Shown: piece after piece, positions 47,195-56,292 of the stretch
How positions within the stretch are numbered: position 1 is the first letter of the stretch
Layout: every line of letters begins with the position of its first letter
Position numbers and translations under genes: made by a program
Source: Limihaloglobus sulfuriphilus
GTDB taxonomy: Bacteria; Planctomycetota; Phycisphaerae; Sedimentisphaerales; Sedimentisphaeraceae
DNA length: 64,000 nt
NCBI RefSeq assembly: GCF_001999965.1
Contig: NZ_CP019646.1
Location: 3,757,125-3,821,124 of the forward strand
Direction: 5' to 3'
Notes under the pieces: generated by a model
Seen by the model: the letters and a program-made list of their open reading frames with translations, nothing else
Told to the model about the DNA's origin: nothing
Database searches by the model: none

Positions 47195-47632
47195 ATGTCA
47201 AAAGAAATTGAAGCCATATACATTCCTGATACCTCGACAGAGCTTGACTGCCTTCTGTTTACGGCGAGTGTGCCGGCTGGTTTTCCCTCTCCGGCAGCCG
47301 ATTATGAGGAAAACCGGCTCGATCTGAACAAACATCTGATCCAGAATCCGGCTTCAACTTTTTTTGTGCGTGTCAGCGGCGATTCAATGGTCGGTGCAGG
47401 GATACACTCCGGCGATATTCTCATTGTTGACCGAAGCCTCGAGCCTCGCAGCGGCAAGGTTGTCATCGCCGTCGTTGACGCAGAGCTGACGGTAAAACGC
47501 ATCCGGTTCAAAAATTCGCCCAAACGGGTCATACTTGAATCGGCTAACGAAAAATACCCCGACAGGGAAATCTCCGGCGATTCAGAATTCGAGGTCTGGG
47601 GCGTAGTTACAAACGTAATACACCGGCTATGA
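47195..47632 (+). CDS. umuD: UmuD-like LexA-family autoprotease, copy 2
   Basis: Translation identical to the gene at 44783-45220, with cleavage site A28-G29, S64 and K101 intact. It is preceded by the esterase 3' fragment and element E1 rather than the full esterase gene, so if the first copy is driven from the esterase promoter this copy must use another. It overlaps umuC copy 2 by four bases. Confidence 0.93.
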   Translation: MSKEIEAIYIPDTSTELDCLLFTASVPAGFPSPAADYEENRLDLNKHLIQNPASTFFVRVSGDSMVGAGIHSGDILIVDRSLEPRSGKVVIAVVDAELTVKRIRFKNSPKRVILESANEKYPDREISGDSEFEVWGVVTNVIHRL

Positions 47633-48900
47633 ACAGGATTTTCGCACTTATAGACTGTAATAATTTTTATGTTTCCTGTGAACGGGTGTTTGACCCTTCA
47701 CTACGCAGCAGACCGGTTGTGGTGCTTTCCAACAACGACGGCTGTATTATTTCCCGCTCCAACGAGGCAAAAGCACTGGGCATCAAGATGGGGACGCCCG
47801 TATTTGAGGTTGAATCATTTCTGAAAAAGAATTCCGTTGCCGTATGTTCTTCTAATTACGCCCTTTACGCTGATATGTCATCCCGGGTTATGCAGACCCT
47901 CGAGCAGTTCAGCCCAAAGATGGAGGTATATTCCATTGATGAGGCGTTTCTGGAATTCTCCGGCATTGGCGGCAGCCTCAAATCCATCGGCAGCGATATC
48001 CGGCGCAGAGTGTATAAGTGCAGCGGCATACCGGTCTCCGTCGGCTTCGGCTCGACAAAGACCCTCGCCAAGCTGGCCAACGGCATCGCGAAAAAATCAG
48101 TACGTGCCGGCGGCGTACTTGACCTGTGCGGACCGGCAAGACATCTTCAAATTGCCTTGCAGCGAACCGCGGCAGGCGATGTCTGGGGCATTGGCTATCG
48201 CAGCGCCAGAAAACTCCGCGGCATGGGCATCGATACCGCCGCGGCTCTTGCACGGGCAGACGAGAGGCTCATACAGCCGCGATTCGGTATAACCGGCCTC
48301 CGTACGGTCTATGAGCTCAGGGGGCACTGCTGTTTTGAGCTGGAGGAAAACCCGCCCGCGAAAAAGAGCGTTACGGTTTCGCGGTCATTTTCAAGGGCGG
48401 TTACATCGAAACGTGAGATCAGCGAAGCAGTTACAGCATTCATCGCCAGGGCTGCCGAGAAACTGCGGGGTGAAAAGCTCGCCGCGAATTTCATGAATAT
48501 ATATGCCGCCTCCGGCAGCTACTCAAACGGAAAAAGAGCTGCTCGGGTTTACAAAACCTTCCCCCTTGAGTTTGAAACCGCTACAAACGATACACACGAA
48601 ATACTGCGGCTGGCGGGCGATTTTGCCCAAAGTCTCTATTCAGCCGGAATACATTACAAAAAAGCCGGCGTTATCTTCCACAACCTTGTGCCCCAGGACC
48701 GTATCCAGCGAAATCTTTTTGACAGCCGCGACCGGACACGTTTCAGGCGGCTGATGCAAACCCTTGACAAGATTAACGATAGCGGCAAATCAAGGGTATT
48801 CTTCGCCGGCGAGGGAATAGAAAAGCCCTGGCAGACAAAATTCCGACGCAGAAGCCCCCGCTACACAACCAGCTGGAACGAGCTGCCGCTGGCACACTGA
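47629..48900 (+). CDS. umuC: UmuC-like Y-family DNA polymerase, copy 2
   Basis: Translation identical to the gene at 45217-46488; all catalytic residues (D9, D104, E105) are kept, so both copies should be functional. The lack of differences, synonymous ones included as far as I could compare, points to a very recent duplication or to an assembly effect. Confidence 0.95.
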   Translation: MNRIFALIDCNNFYVSCERVFDPSLRSRPVVVLSNNDGCIISRSNEAKALGIKMGTPVFEVESFLKKNSVAVCSSNYALYADMSSRVMQTLEQFSPKMEVYSIDEAFLEFSGIGGSLKSIGSDIRRRVYKCSGIPVSVGFGSTKTLAKLANGIAKKSVRAGGVLDLCGPARHLQIALQRTAAGDVWGIGYRSARKLRGMGIDTAAALARADERLIQPRFGITGLRTVYELRGHCCFELEENPPAKKSVTVSRSFSRAVTSKREISEAVTAFIARAAEKLRGEKLAANFMNIYAASGSYSNGKRAARVYKTFPLEFETATNDTHEILRLAGDFAQSLYSAGIHYKKAGVIFHNLVPQDRIQRNLFDSRDRTRFRRLMQTLDKINDSGKSRVFFAGEGIEKPWQTKFRRRSPRYTTSWNELPLAH

Positions 48901-49066
48901 TTCTTGTAGATGTGTGTGATATTTTTTTTGTTTAGATACGTAACACGTTGTTTGTGATAGACTTGCGTTTTTGTTTCACGTCAACAGTAGTTTGGGGTAA
49001 GTTCGTGATATACAATTGTTTACGGCAGAGCAGATGACAGAGGCCTTAGAGTCGGATTTTTAAGAG

Positions 49067-49384
49067 GAGAATTAAAGAGAAGTTGAGACCCTTTGTTTCG
49101 CTATCATTACGTATCTCCTTTACTTTCAGAATGTTACACTCGCTAAATATGTATTCTTTAAAAGTATTATTCATGTCATCCGTTTTTTCGAGCCCGCGAC
49201 AGGTGCTATAAACTTAAATACCGAGCCCAGCCGGTCACAACCTGTTCGTATTCGCTAATCACTTTACCCATCTTATCATAAATGAATCAGGTTTCAAGGA
49301 TATAACACATTTAAACAGTAATCATAAAGTATTCATTTGTAAGACCTTACAAAAATAAAGAGTCTCAACCCTTTTAATTTACTC
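49067..49384 (+). mobile_element. Element E, copy E2
   Basis: Counterpart of E1 in duplication copy A2 (offset 2412). Directly after it comes a second copy of the 19-base right end, then the 203-bp repeat array. Confidence 0.7.
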
Positions 49385-49407
49385 CAACCCTTTTAATTTA
49401 CTCCTGC

Positions 49408-49776
49408 GGCGTGGGCTTGGCGAGCGAATAACTGTATGTAGTTTCTACCGTTTACAGTTGTTGGCGGTTATTCTGGTGTTTTTGCGTGACACAGTGTGTT
49501 TGCGTAACCGCTCCATTACTGTCGCGGCTCTGATGGTGTTGCAGGGTTAGATGGTGTATTTCGTAGCAATCCGAGCCGCGAATGTGAATGAGCGGTAATG
49601 TCGGCAAGCCGGCGCGGGATTGGCAGCCGAATAACTGTATGGAGTTTCTACCGTTTACAGTTGCCTGCGGTTATTCTGGTTTTTTATTGTGATACAGTGT
49701 GTTTGCGTAACCGCTCCGTTACTGTCGCGGCTCTGATGGTGTTGCAGGGTTAGATGGTATATTTCGTAACAATCCG
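49408..49776. repeat. 203-bp tandem repeat array, block 1 (about 1.8 units)
   Basis: Units begin GGCGTGGGCTTGG at 49408 and GGCGCGGGATTGG at 49611. Each unit has two nested inverted repeats: GAATAACTGTA with TACAGTT...GTTATTC, and TAACCGCTC...CGCGGCTC with GAGCCGCG...GAGCGGTAA, so it can form two long hairpins. The block with the following gene fragment matches 51869-53039 (offset 2465) with a few base changes. Confidence 0.85.
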
Positions 49777-49884
49777 CGTGCAACAAAAGGGGGTCTGACT
49801 CCCTTCTTTATCTGGTAGAGTTAAGAGTGAAAGTTTTTCTGGTCAGACCTGTCAACTTTTCACTCTTAACTTTTAACTCTTAGC

Positions 49885-50682
49885 TTAATAGATGTTATCC
49901 CTGTATGCGTATGCCTGGTATTGGCAGGTTATCTCCGCAGTCTCGCCGGCTTTTACGTCGAGATTCCAGGTAACATTTGTCCGCGGGTTTACAGAACCAA
50001 GCGGGGTGGAGACTTTTTCTTTTGTTTCTTTGTGTGATTTATCAATCACCCTGCCTATGAATGTACGCTCGATCTCGAGAGATACATCTTCGGCCTTGTG
50101 GTTTGTTACCGAGAGCTTACATTCAAAGGTTATCAGGTCGTACTTATTGCCGTAAAACGTCTTTACTTCCCGCTCGCGGCGGCTCTCATAGTCGAGTTTT
50201 TCCGCCTTTATATCAAGAGCCTGGGTTATTTTGACGGTAGCCTCCTGGCCGATGGGGGTATAATTCAATGTGTCCTGTCCCAGGATTAAATCGTTCTTAA
50301 CGATCTGAGCCGGAGATGTTGTCAGGGGCATTCCGGTTGTATTGTCAAACCTGATGCAGTGCCATATTTCTTCTTTGCTTGAGTCGTCGCCGCGATTGTA
50401 ACGCTGCACCGGCTCGGGCTGATCAACTTTCCACGTATAAATATGCTTGTATTCAAGCTCTTCTGTGAACAGCGGATAATAGCCCGTTTCGTCAGTTTTT
50501 AGTGTTACTGAATCTACCGGGTAGAAAAACAGGTCTTCGTTCGAGATTCCCTGTGCGGCGGTTCCATAATCAGGGGGATAATTAAAAGGGTTGGGACTCT
50601 TTGTTTCGCTATCATTACGTATCTCTCTTACTTTAAAAACGTTACACTCGCTAAATCTGTATTTTTTAAAAGTATTATTCAT
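49885..50682 (-). pseudogene. Truncated DUF4139 gene fused to a start inside element E3
   Basis: The last ~230 codons match the C-terminus of the intact gene at 52350-53999 (identical protein apart from silent changes noticed in the DNA). At 50574/50575 the homology stops and the frame runs on into element E3, which supplies 36 codons and an ATG (MNNTFKKYRFSECNVFK). The chimera therefore lacks the signal peptide and the N-terminal half. It has only a weak ribosome-binding site. Could be translated, but is most simply a broken copy. Confidence 0.85.
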
Positions 50683-50892
50683 GTTATCCGTTTTTTGTAG
50701 CCCGCGACAGGTGCTATAAACTTAAATACCGAGCCCAGCCGGTCACAACCTGTTCATATTCGCTAATCACTTTGCCCATCTTATCATAAATGAATCAGGT
50801 TTCAAGGATATAACACATTTAAACAGTAATCATAAAGTATTCATTTGTAAGACTTTACAAAAATAAAGAGTCTCAACCCTTTTAATTTACTC
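50575..50892 (+). mobile_element. Element E, copy E3 (best-preserved ends)
   Basis: Left end GATAATTAAAAGGGTTGGGA followed by CTCTTTGTT; the inverse of the right end reads AATTAAAAGGGTTGAGAC then TCTTTATT, so about 26 bases match with two or three differences. These are convincing terminal inverted repeats of a MITE-like element. It separates the truncated DUF4139 gene from a umuC fragment. No target duplication is evident because the two sides come from different loci. Confidence 0.75.
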
Positions 50893-51188
50893 TGCGGCTG
50901 GCGGGCGATTTTGCCCAAAGTCTCTATTCAGCCGGAATACATTACAAAAAAGCCGGCGTTATCTTCCACAACCTTGTGCCCCAGGACCGTATCCAGCGAA
51001 ATCTTTTTGACAGCCGCGACCGGACACGTTTCAGGCGGCTGATGCAAACCCTTGACAAGATTAACGATAGCGGCAAATCAAGGGTATTCTTCGCCGGCGA
51101 GGGAATAGAAAAACCCTGGCAGACAAAATTCCGACGCAGAAGCCCCCGCTACACAACCAGCTGGAACGAGCTGCCGCTGGCACACTGA
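50893..51188 (+). pseudogene. 3' fragment of umuC
   Basis: Matches 46193-46488, the last ~98 codons of umuC, with a few base changes (for example AAACCCTGG for AAGCCCTGG). It starts right at the E3 right end (ACTC|TGCGGCTGG) and is followed by the same trailing sequence as the full copies, but more diverged than A1 and A2 are from each other. So this third copy is older. Confidence 0.92.
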
Positions 51189-51354
51189 TTCTTGTAGATG
51201 TGTGTGATATTTTTTTTGTTTAGATACGTAATACGTTGTTTGTGATGGATTTACGTTTTTGTTTCACGTCAACAGTAGTTTGAAGTAAGCTCTTGATATA
51301 CAATTATTTACGGCAGAGCAGATGACAGAGGCCTTAGAGTCGGATTTTTAAGAG

Positions 51355-51651
51355 GAGAATTAAAGAGAAGTTGAGACCCTTTGTTTCGCTATCATTACGT
51401 ATCTCCTTTACTTTCAGAATGTTACACTCGCTAAATCTGTAATCTTTAAAAGTATTATTCATGTTATCCGTTTTTTCGAGCCCGCGACAGGTGCTATAAA
51501 CTTAAATACCGAGCTTAGCCGTTCACGACCTGTTCGTATTCGCTAATCACTTTGCCCATCTTATCATAAATGAATCAGGTTTTAAGAACCATAAAGTGTT
51601 CATTTGTAAGACCTTACAAAAATAAAGAGTCTCAACCCTTTTAATTTACTC
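51355..51651 (+). mobile_element. Element E, copy E4 (internal deletion)
   Basis: Same left end as E1, but about 22 bases are missing in the right half (after GAATCAGGTTT). Its right end is followed by an extra 15-base partial copy (TCTTTTAATTTACTC), then the 203-bp array. Several substitutions from E1. Confidence 0.7.
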
Positions 51652-51669
51652 TCTTTTAATTTACTCTGC

Positions 51670-52241
51670 GGCGTGGGCTTGGCGAGCGAATAACTGTATG
51701 TAGTTTCTACCGTTTACAGTTGTTGGCGGTTATTCTGATTTTTCTGCGTGACACAGAGTGTTTGCGTAACCGCTCCATTACTGTCGCGGCTCTGGCAGTG
51801 TTGCAGGGTTAGATCGTGTATTCCGTAGCAATCCGAGCCGCGAATGTGAATGAGCGGTACTGTCAGCAACCCGGCGTGGGCTTGGCGAGCGAATAACTGT
51901 ATGTAGTTTCTACCGTTTACAGTTGTTGGCGGTTATTCTGGTGTTTTTGCGTGACACAGTGTGTTTGCGTAACCGCTCCATTACTGTCGCGGCTCTGATG
52001 GTGTTGCAGGGTTAGATGGTGTATTTCGTAGCAATCCGAGCCGCGAATGTGAATGAGCGGTAATGTCGGCAAGCCGGCGCGGGATTGGCAGCCGAATAAC
52101 TGTATGGAGTTTCTACCGTTTACAGTTGCCTGCGGTTATTCTGGTTTTTTATTGTGATACAGTGTGTTTGCGTAACCGCTCCGTTACTGTCGCGGCTCTG
52201 ATGGTGTTGCAGGGTTAGATGGTATATTTCGTAACAATCCG
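51670..52241. repeat. 203-bp tandem repeat array, block 2 (about 2.8 units)
   Basis: Units begin at 51670, 51873 and 52076, exactly 203 bases apart; the last is cut short. The second and third units match block 1 (49408-49776), while the first is more diverged. Followed on the right by GGGGGTCTGACTCCC and a GTTAAGAGTGAAAG/CTTTTCACTCTTAAC inverted repeat just past the 3' end of the DUF4139 gene (also present in block 1). Confidence 0.88.
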
Positions 52242-52349
52242 CGTGCAACAAAAGGGGGTCTGACTCCCTTCTTTATCTGGTAGAGTTAAGAGTGAAAGTT
52301 TTTCTGGCCAGACCTGTCAACTTTTCACTCTTAACTTTTAACTCTTAGC

Positions 52350-53999
52350 TTAATAGATGTTATCCCTGTATGCGTATGCCTGGTATTGGCAGGTTATCTC
52401 CGCAGTCTCGCCGGCTTTTACGTCGAGATTCCAGGTAACATTTGTCCGCGGGTTTACAGAACCAAGCGGGGTGGAGACTTTTTCTTTTGTTTCTTTGTGT
52501 GATTTATCAATCACCCTGCCTATGAATGTACGCTCGATTTCGAGAGATACATCTTCGGCCTTGTGGTTTGTTACCGAGAGTTTACATTCAAAGGTTATCA
52601 GGTCGTACTTATTGCCGTAAAACGTCTTTACTTCCCGCTCGCGGCGGCTCTCATAGTCGAGTTTTTCCGCCTTTATATCGAGAGCCTGGGTTATCTTGAC
52701 GGTAGCCTCCTGGCCGATGGGGGTATAATTCAATGTGTCCTGTCCCAGGATTAAATCGTTCTTAACGATCTGAGCCGGAGATGTTGTCAGGGGCATTCCG
52801 GTTGTATTGTCAAACCTGATGCAGTGCCATATCTCTTCTTTGCTTGAGTCGTCGCCGCGATTGTAACGCTGCACCGGCTCGGGCTGATCAACTTTCCACG
52901 TATAAATATGCTTGTATTCAAGCTCCTCTGTGAACAGCGGATAATAGCCCGTTTCGTCAGTTTTTAGTGTTACTGAATCTACCGGGTAGAAAAACAGGTC
53001 TTCGTTCGAGATTCCCTGTGCGGCGGTTCCATAATCAGGAGCTGCCGGCGCGGCGGATTCTGCCATGTCAAACGCCGCCTTCTGCATCATGACATTGCCG
53101 CCCATACCACGGGCAAGCCGCCGGCTTTCATCACTGCCGGAGCCTGCAAGCTGATTGAGAAAATCGGAGAGGCTGTATTTCATTCCCAGCGGACTGTAGG
53201 TGTCGGCGAACTGGATATTCGGAAAACCGGTAGCCAGCAGAAGCTCTACACCCTCCAGGTCTGCCGCCTCGTTGATAACAAGGCCCTTGGCGGTAAATCT
53301 GGCCTTATCCTCTGTTATATCAAATATATAGCTGGGCGACCAGGTAATTCCTTTGGCAAGATAGCATAGACCAAGTTTGCCGCCGGAAGTATTGTCTTTA
53401 AACGTAACTTTCAGCTCTACTCCGGAGGTTGTGATAATTGCATCGCTGGATATGTCGGCATCCGAGAAATCAACCGCCCATACCTGCTGCGGGTTAATCG
53501 CTGTGAGTCCTTGCTCTGTCTTTACCAGCATCATCTGCGGCTCGCTGTACCATGGCCTGCGGTTTCGGCCGTTATCCGCCTTTCCCGGCTCATACGGCCT
53601 TATCGGCGGCTGCGGCTCGATTTTGGGAACAAGCTGTATCTCGCCGACAACGACCTGTTCTTCGCCGTAGCGGATTGTAGCTGTTTTACCGACGTTGCCG
53701 CTGAGAAGCTGCATTAGCGATACGGCCTGCTCTGTTTCATGGATATCCACCTCAGAGGCAACAGCGGATTTCAGCATCAGCCCGCCGCCGCTGCTCAGCC
53801 AGCAGCTGCCCAGCGAGGGAACAACCTGCGGGCGGATTATAACCGAGTCTGCGCCGGCGGGGACATCGACCTGAGAAACAAAGAAACCCATCCCGTTTTT
53901 AAACAGGGCAACCTTGAGTATATCCTCTTTCAGGATTTCTTCACTGTAGGCGGGCAAACAAATTGCTGTGATGGCTAAAAATAAAATCGTTTTTCGCAT
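52350..53999 (-). CDS. DUF4139 domain protein, secreted (intact copy)
   Basis: 549 residues. Signal peptide MRKTILFLAITAICLPAYS. The body has the DUF4139 features: N-terminal beta-rich part (LKVALFKNGMGFF, PQVVPSLGSCW), central GLCYLAKGITWSPSYIFDI, and a C-terminal part ending QALDIKAEKLDYESRRE and GETAEITCQYQAY. Function unknown; members are envelope proteins sometimes near mucoidy or S-layer genes. AGGAGA lies six bases before the ATG. Its 3' 693 bases are duplicated at 49885-50574. Confidence 0.85.
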   Translation of the reverse strand: MRKTILFLAITAICLPAYSEEILKEDILKVALFKNGMGFFVSQVDVPAGADSVIIRPQVVPSLGSCWLSSGGGLMLKSAVASEVDIHETEQAVSLMQLLSGNVGKTATIRYGEEQVVVGEIQLVPKIEPQPPIRPYEPGKADNGRNRRPWYSEPQMMLVKTEQGLTAINPQQVWAVDFSDADISSDAIITTSGVELKVTFKDNTSGGKLGLCYLAKGITWSPSYIFDITEDKARFTAKGLVINEAADLEGVELLLATGFPNIQFADTYSPLGMKYSLSDFLNQLAGSGSDESRRLARGMGGNVMMQKAAFDMAESAAPAAPDYGTAAQGISNEDLFFYPVDSVTLKTDETGYYPLFTEELEYKHIYTWKVDQPEPVQRYNRGDDSSKEEIWHCIRFDNTTGMPLTTSPAQIVKNDLILGQDTLNYTPIGQEATVKITQALDIKAEKLDYESRREREVKTFYGNKYDLITFECKLSVTNHKAEDVSLEIERTFIGRVIDKSHKETKEKVSTPLGSVNPRTNVTWNLDVKAGETAEITCQYQAYAYRDNIY

Positions 54000-54182
54000 T
54001 TTAATCTCCTGTGTTAAAGAAAAATTCTGTCATTATGTGCCGTACAAATATCATGATAATGTTAAACTGTATTTATTATAACACAATCAGGGGCTTTTGT
54101 TTGTAAAATATATGTAAAAACAGCAACACGATTTATCAGGCGCGGGCAAACCTGTATTATAAGCAAAAGAACATAGCTCAAT

Positions 54183-54673
54183 GACCAAGGGAGAGAGTAA
54201 AAGCCTATTTACGCAAGCGAATCTCCGGATCTGAAAAGCCGTGCCGGTTCGCACTTTGGGAGAGCGGGCAATATAACGGCCTAAGCAGCAGCGGCCTTGA
54301 GCTTGCCGATTCAATAAATGCTTTGCCGACGGACCCGTCAAGTCCGGAGAGCTATAGCTTTGTGATGGTTCATGCGTGGAGCTTTGGTTACCGGCCTATG
54401 GATGAAATAGCCGTAACGGTTAACAATCTTAACCCTGATGTGCGGGTTGTCACGTCTGACGAGTTCATTGAGCAAATCTATATAAATCTTTCACCGTGCG
54501 GAACCGCTCCGGCCAAAGCTGACATAAATAATGACTGCAAAGTGAACCTTGAAGATTTTTCAATATTCTCGCAGCAATGGCTGAAAATTAGCTCTTCTTC
54601 GGCAGATATTCGGCAAGACGGCCTCATCGATCAAAAAGATCTAAATGATTTTTCACTTCAATGGCTCGAATGA
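54183..54673 (+). pseudogene. C-terminal remnant of a GxGYxYP-like dockerin protein
   Basis: The frame is open from 54183 to a stop at 54673 with no good start or ribosome-binding site. FVMVHAWSFGYRPMDEIAV and DVRVVTSDEFIEQIYINL resemble the C-terminal end of GxGYxYP putative glycoside hydrolases; two dockerin-type repeats follow (ADINNDCKVNLEDFSIFSQQW and RQDGLIDQKDLNDFSLQW). The catalytic part is gone. A nearby TTG at 54323 could start a shorter frame, but I regard it as a decayed gene end. Confidence 0.6.
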
Positions 54674-54761
54674 CATCAGCAGGTCACTCTCAGCGGGCAT
54701 AAAGCCAACAGCATTACACGCTGCCGCCGACAAACGACGCATCCGGCTTAAAGTAAAGGGT

Positions 54762-54968
54762 TTAGAGCAAACTGCTCTTTCCGCCCCACTTATATCCGCA
54801 GTCATTGCAATACCATTTACTGCCGTCATTTTCGATGCTTTCACCTCCAATGTGTATCTCTCCGGCCTTCTCCTGCTTTGCCATTTCAAAAGTTGTCCGC
54901 CCATAAACTATCGGCACCACGTTTTCCGAACCGCATTTGGGGCATCTGCTTAATTTGTCTTCTAGCAT
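54762..54968 (-). CDS. Small zinc-ribbon protein
   Basis: 68 residues. CPKCGSENV near the N-terminus and CNDCGYKW near the C-terminus, 45 residues apart, make a probable zinc site; the middle holds GEIHIGGESIENDG. Small stand-alone zinc ribbons are common and functionally obscure. GGTGG lies just before the ATG. It runs opposite to the neighbouring genes. Confidence 0.75.
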   Translation of the reverse strand: MLEDKLSRCPKCGSENVVPIVYGRTTFEMAKQEKAGEIHIGGESIENDGSKWYCNDCGYKWGGKSSLL

Positions 54969-55183
54969 AATTCCACCGATTTAAGATATTATTATACAAG
55001 CCGCCGCCGCAACCGGCTGCTGGATTCAATCCGGTTTGTCATCTGCTCTCGTGAAATTTTATTATACTGACACATTGCGGAATGTCAATCATAAGATAGC
55101 AGGTTTAATCGAGTTGCGGCAAATCAACCGTATTCTTACTGAAAAAGCGTTTCGTCTTTTTAAAAAACTGTTATAATCACTGC

Positions 55184-55843
55184 ATGAAAATTTTTATTAG
55201 AATTCTTATACTTGCTGCCGCTCTTGCCCTGGGTGCCGTCTTAACATACAAAATAACCTCCAACCGGACTATCGAAGAGCTGCTTACTCAAAACCGCCAT
55301 CTCAAACAGGCAATCTCAAATTTAAGCCATGTCGAGCAGATAGGTTACGCAAAAGTAGTTTCACAGCAGCAGCGGGAAGGGAAACTGTTTACCCGTCTGA
55401 AATTTGTTCAAACCGACCCTGCCGACCCAACAATACATTTATTTTCTGAAGAATACGAGATACAGGGCGATGTTGTACATTTTGACGCGTTGATAATTAA
55501 ATTCAGCGAACAGCTTGTAATCGACGGCAAGGAGCGGACAATGTACTTATGGAGAAGGATTTACGGAGAAAACATGGCCCCTGAACAGGGAATGCCGATA
55601 GAAACACCAGGTAAACCCTCGCCGCGTTATGCACAGATTTGTGAAAAGCTCTCTCTCGAAGAAACACAGCTTTTCTGGCAGGAAATCTGGGATCTGGCGG
55701 ACAGCCCCAAAAAACTCGAGCATCTCGGTGTGCACACAATTTTCGGAAACACAGTCTATCGCCGTTTAAAACCGGGACTTATATACGTTTTTAAGGTCTC
55801 TGCCACCGGCTCACTCTACCCTGAAGTCGTGCCGGAGCTTTAA
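55184..55843 (+). CDS. Hypothetical protein with N-terminal membrane anchor
   Basis: 219 residues. One membrane segment at about 5-23, then a short coiled-coil-like stretch (RTIEELLTQNRHLKQAISNL) and a soluble domain with FTRLKFVQTD, EEYEIQGDVVHFDALIIKF and IFGNTVYRRLKPG. No family recognised with certainty, though it recalls conserved planctomycete/gamma proteins of unknown role. The rest of the protein should lie outside the membrane. A bidirectional terminator follows. Confidence 0.75.
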   Translation: MKIFIRILILAAALALGAVLTYKITSNRTIEELLTQNRHLKQAISNLSHVEQIGYAKVVSQQQREGKLFTRLKFVQTDPADPTIHLFSEEYEIQGDVVHFDALIIKFSEQLVIDGKERTMYLWRRIYGENMAPEQGMPIETPGKPSPRYAQICEKLSLEETQLFWQEIWDLADSPKKLEHLGVHTIFGNTVYRRLKPGLIYVFKVSATGSLYPEVVPEL

Positions 55844-55879
55844 TTTCCCTGGAAACCCGCCCTTATAAGCAGACATGAA

Positions 55880-55915
55880 AAAAGCCGGTACCTCTTAGAA
55901 GTACCGGCTTTTTAT
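55880..55915. terminator. Bidirectional Rho-independent terminator
   Basis: AAGCCGGTAC (55882-55891) pairs with GTACCGGCTT (55901-55910). T-runs follow on both strands (TTTTTATAA rightward; CTTTTTTCATG leftward). Confidence 0.85.
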
Positions 55916-56292
55916 AATACTGAGGTAGTTCAATCGATAAAAAATATAATATTAACAATTTATAATACTCTACGCTCAGTACCAAAACCTTGTTTTAAAA
56001 GAAAGATATAATATTACACGTAAATAATAAGACATATAACAGCAAATATCAAGCTAAAAATTTAATTTTTTATTTTTTTTTAGCCTTATCGGTTATATAC
56101 CTGCTGCCGAGAATATTTGTTCGATTGTGCCCAATCGGAACTGAGGTTGTTATCTATTCCGAAAAAAAGCTGACAGCTCATCTTTACTTGTTATAATAAA
56201 GATAAATAGTTTAAAAACAAGAAAAAACAATAGAAACAAGCCCCGCCGGAGCGAGGTTCAGCTTAGATAACTGCAAATACAGAGATAACACA
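55916..56292. other. AT-rich intergenic region upstream of ribBA
   Basis: About 375 bases, very AT-rich, with no gene. Despite lying before a riboflavin gene, the conserved blocks of an FMN riboswitch were not seen. A short GCCCCGCCGGAGCGAGG patch near 56240 could form a small hairpin. Confidence 0.45.

Larger units (their letters stand above)
46971..49382 (+). repeat. Segmental duplication, copy A2 (2412 bp)
   Basis: Direct tandem partner of 44559-46970, reading as identical. It ends with the right end of element E2, which is followed by an extra 19-base copy of that end (CAACCCTTTTAATTTACTC at 49385-49403). Confidence 0.95.

Noticed and set aside
49408-52241. Integron attC sites
   Set aside because: The inverted repeats are long, but no matching core sites (GTTRRRY type) and no integrase were found; units are in tandem without cassettes.
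55916-56292. FMN riboswitch before ribBA
   Set aside because: The conserved sequence blocks of that riboswitch are absent.
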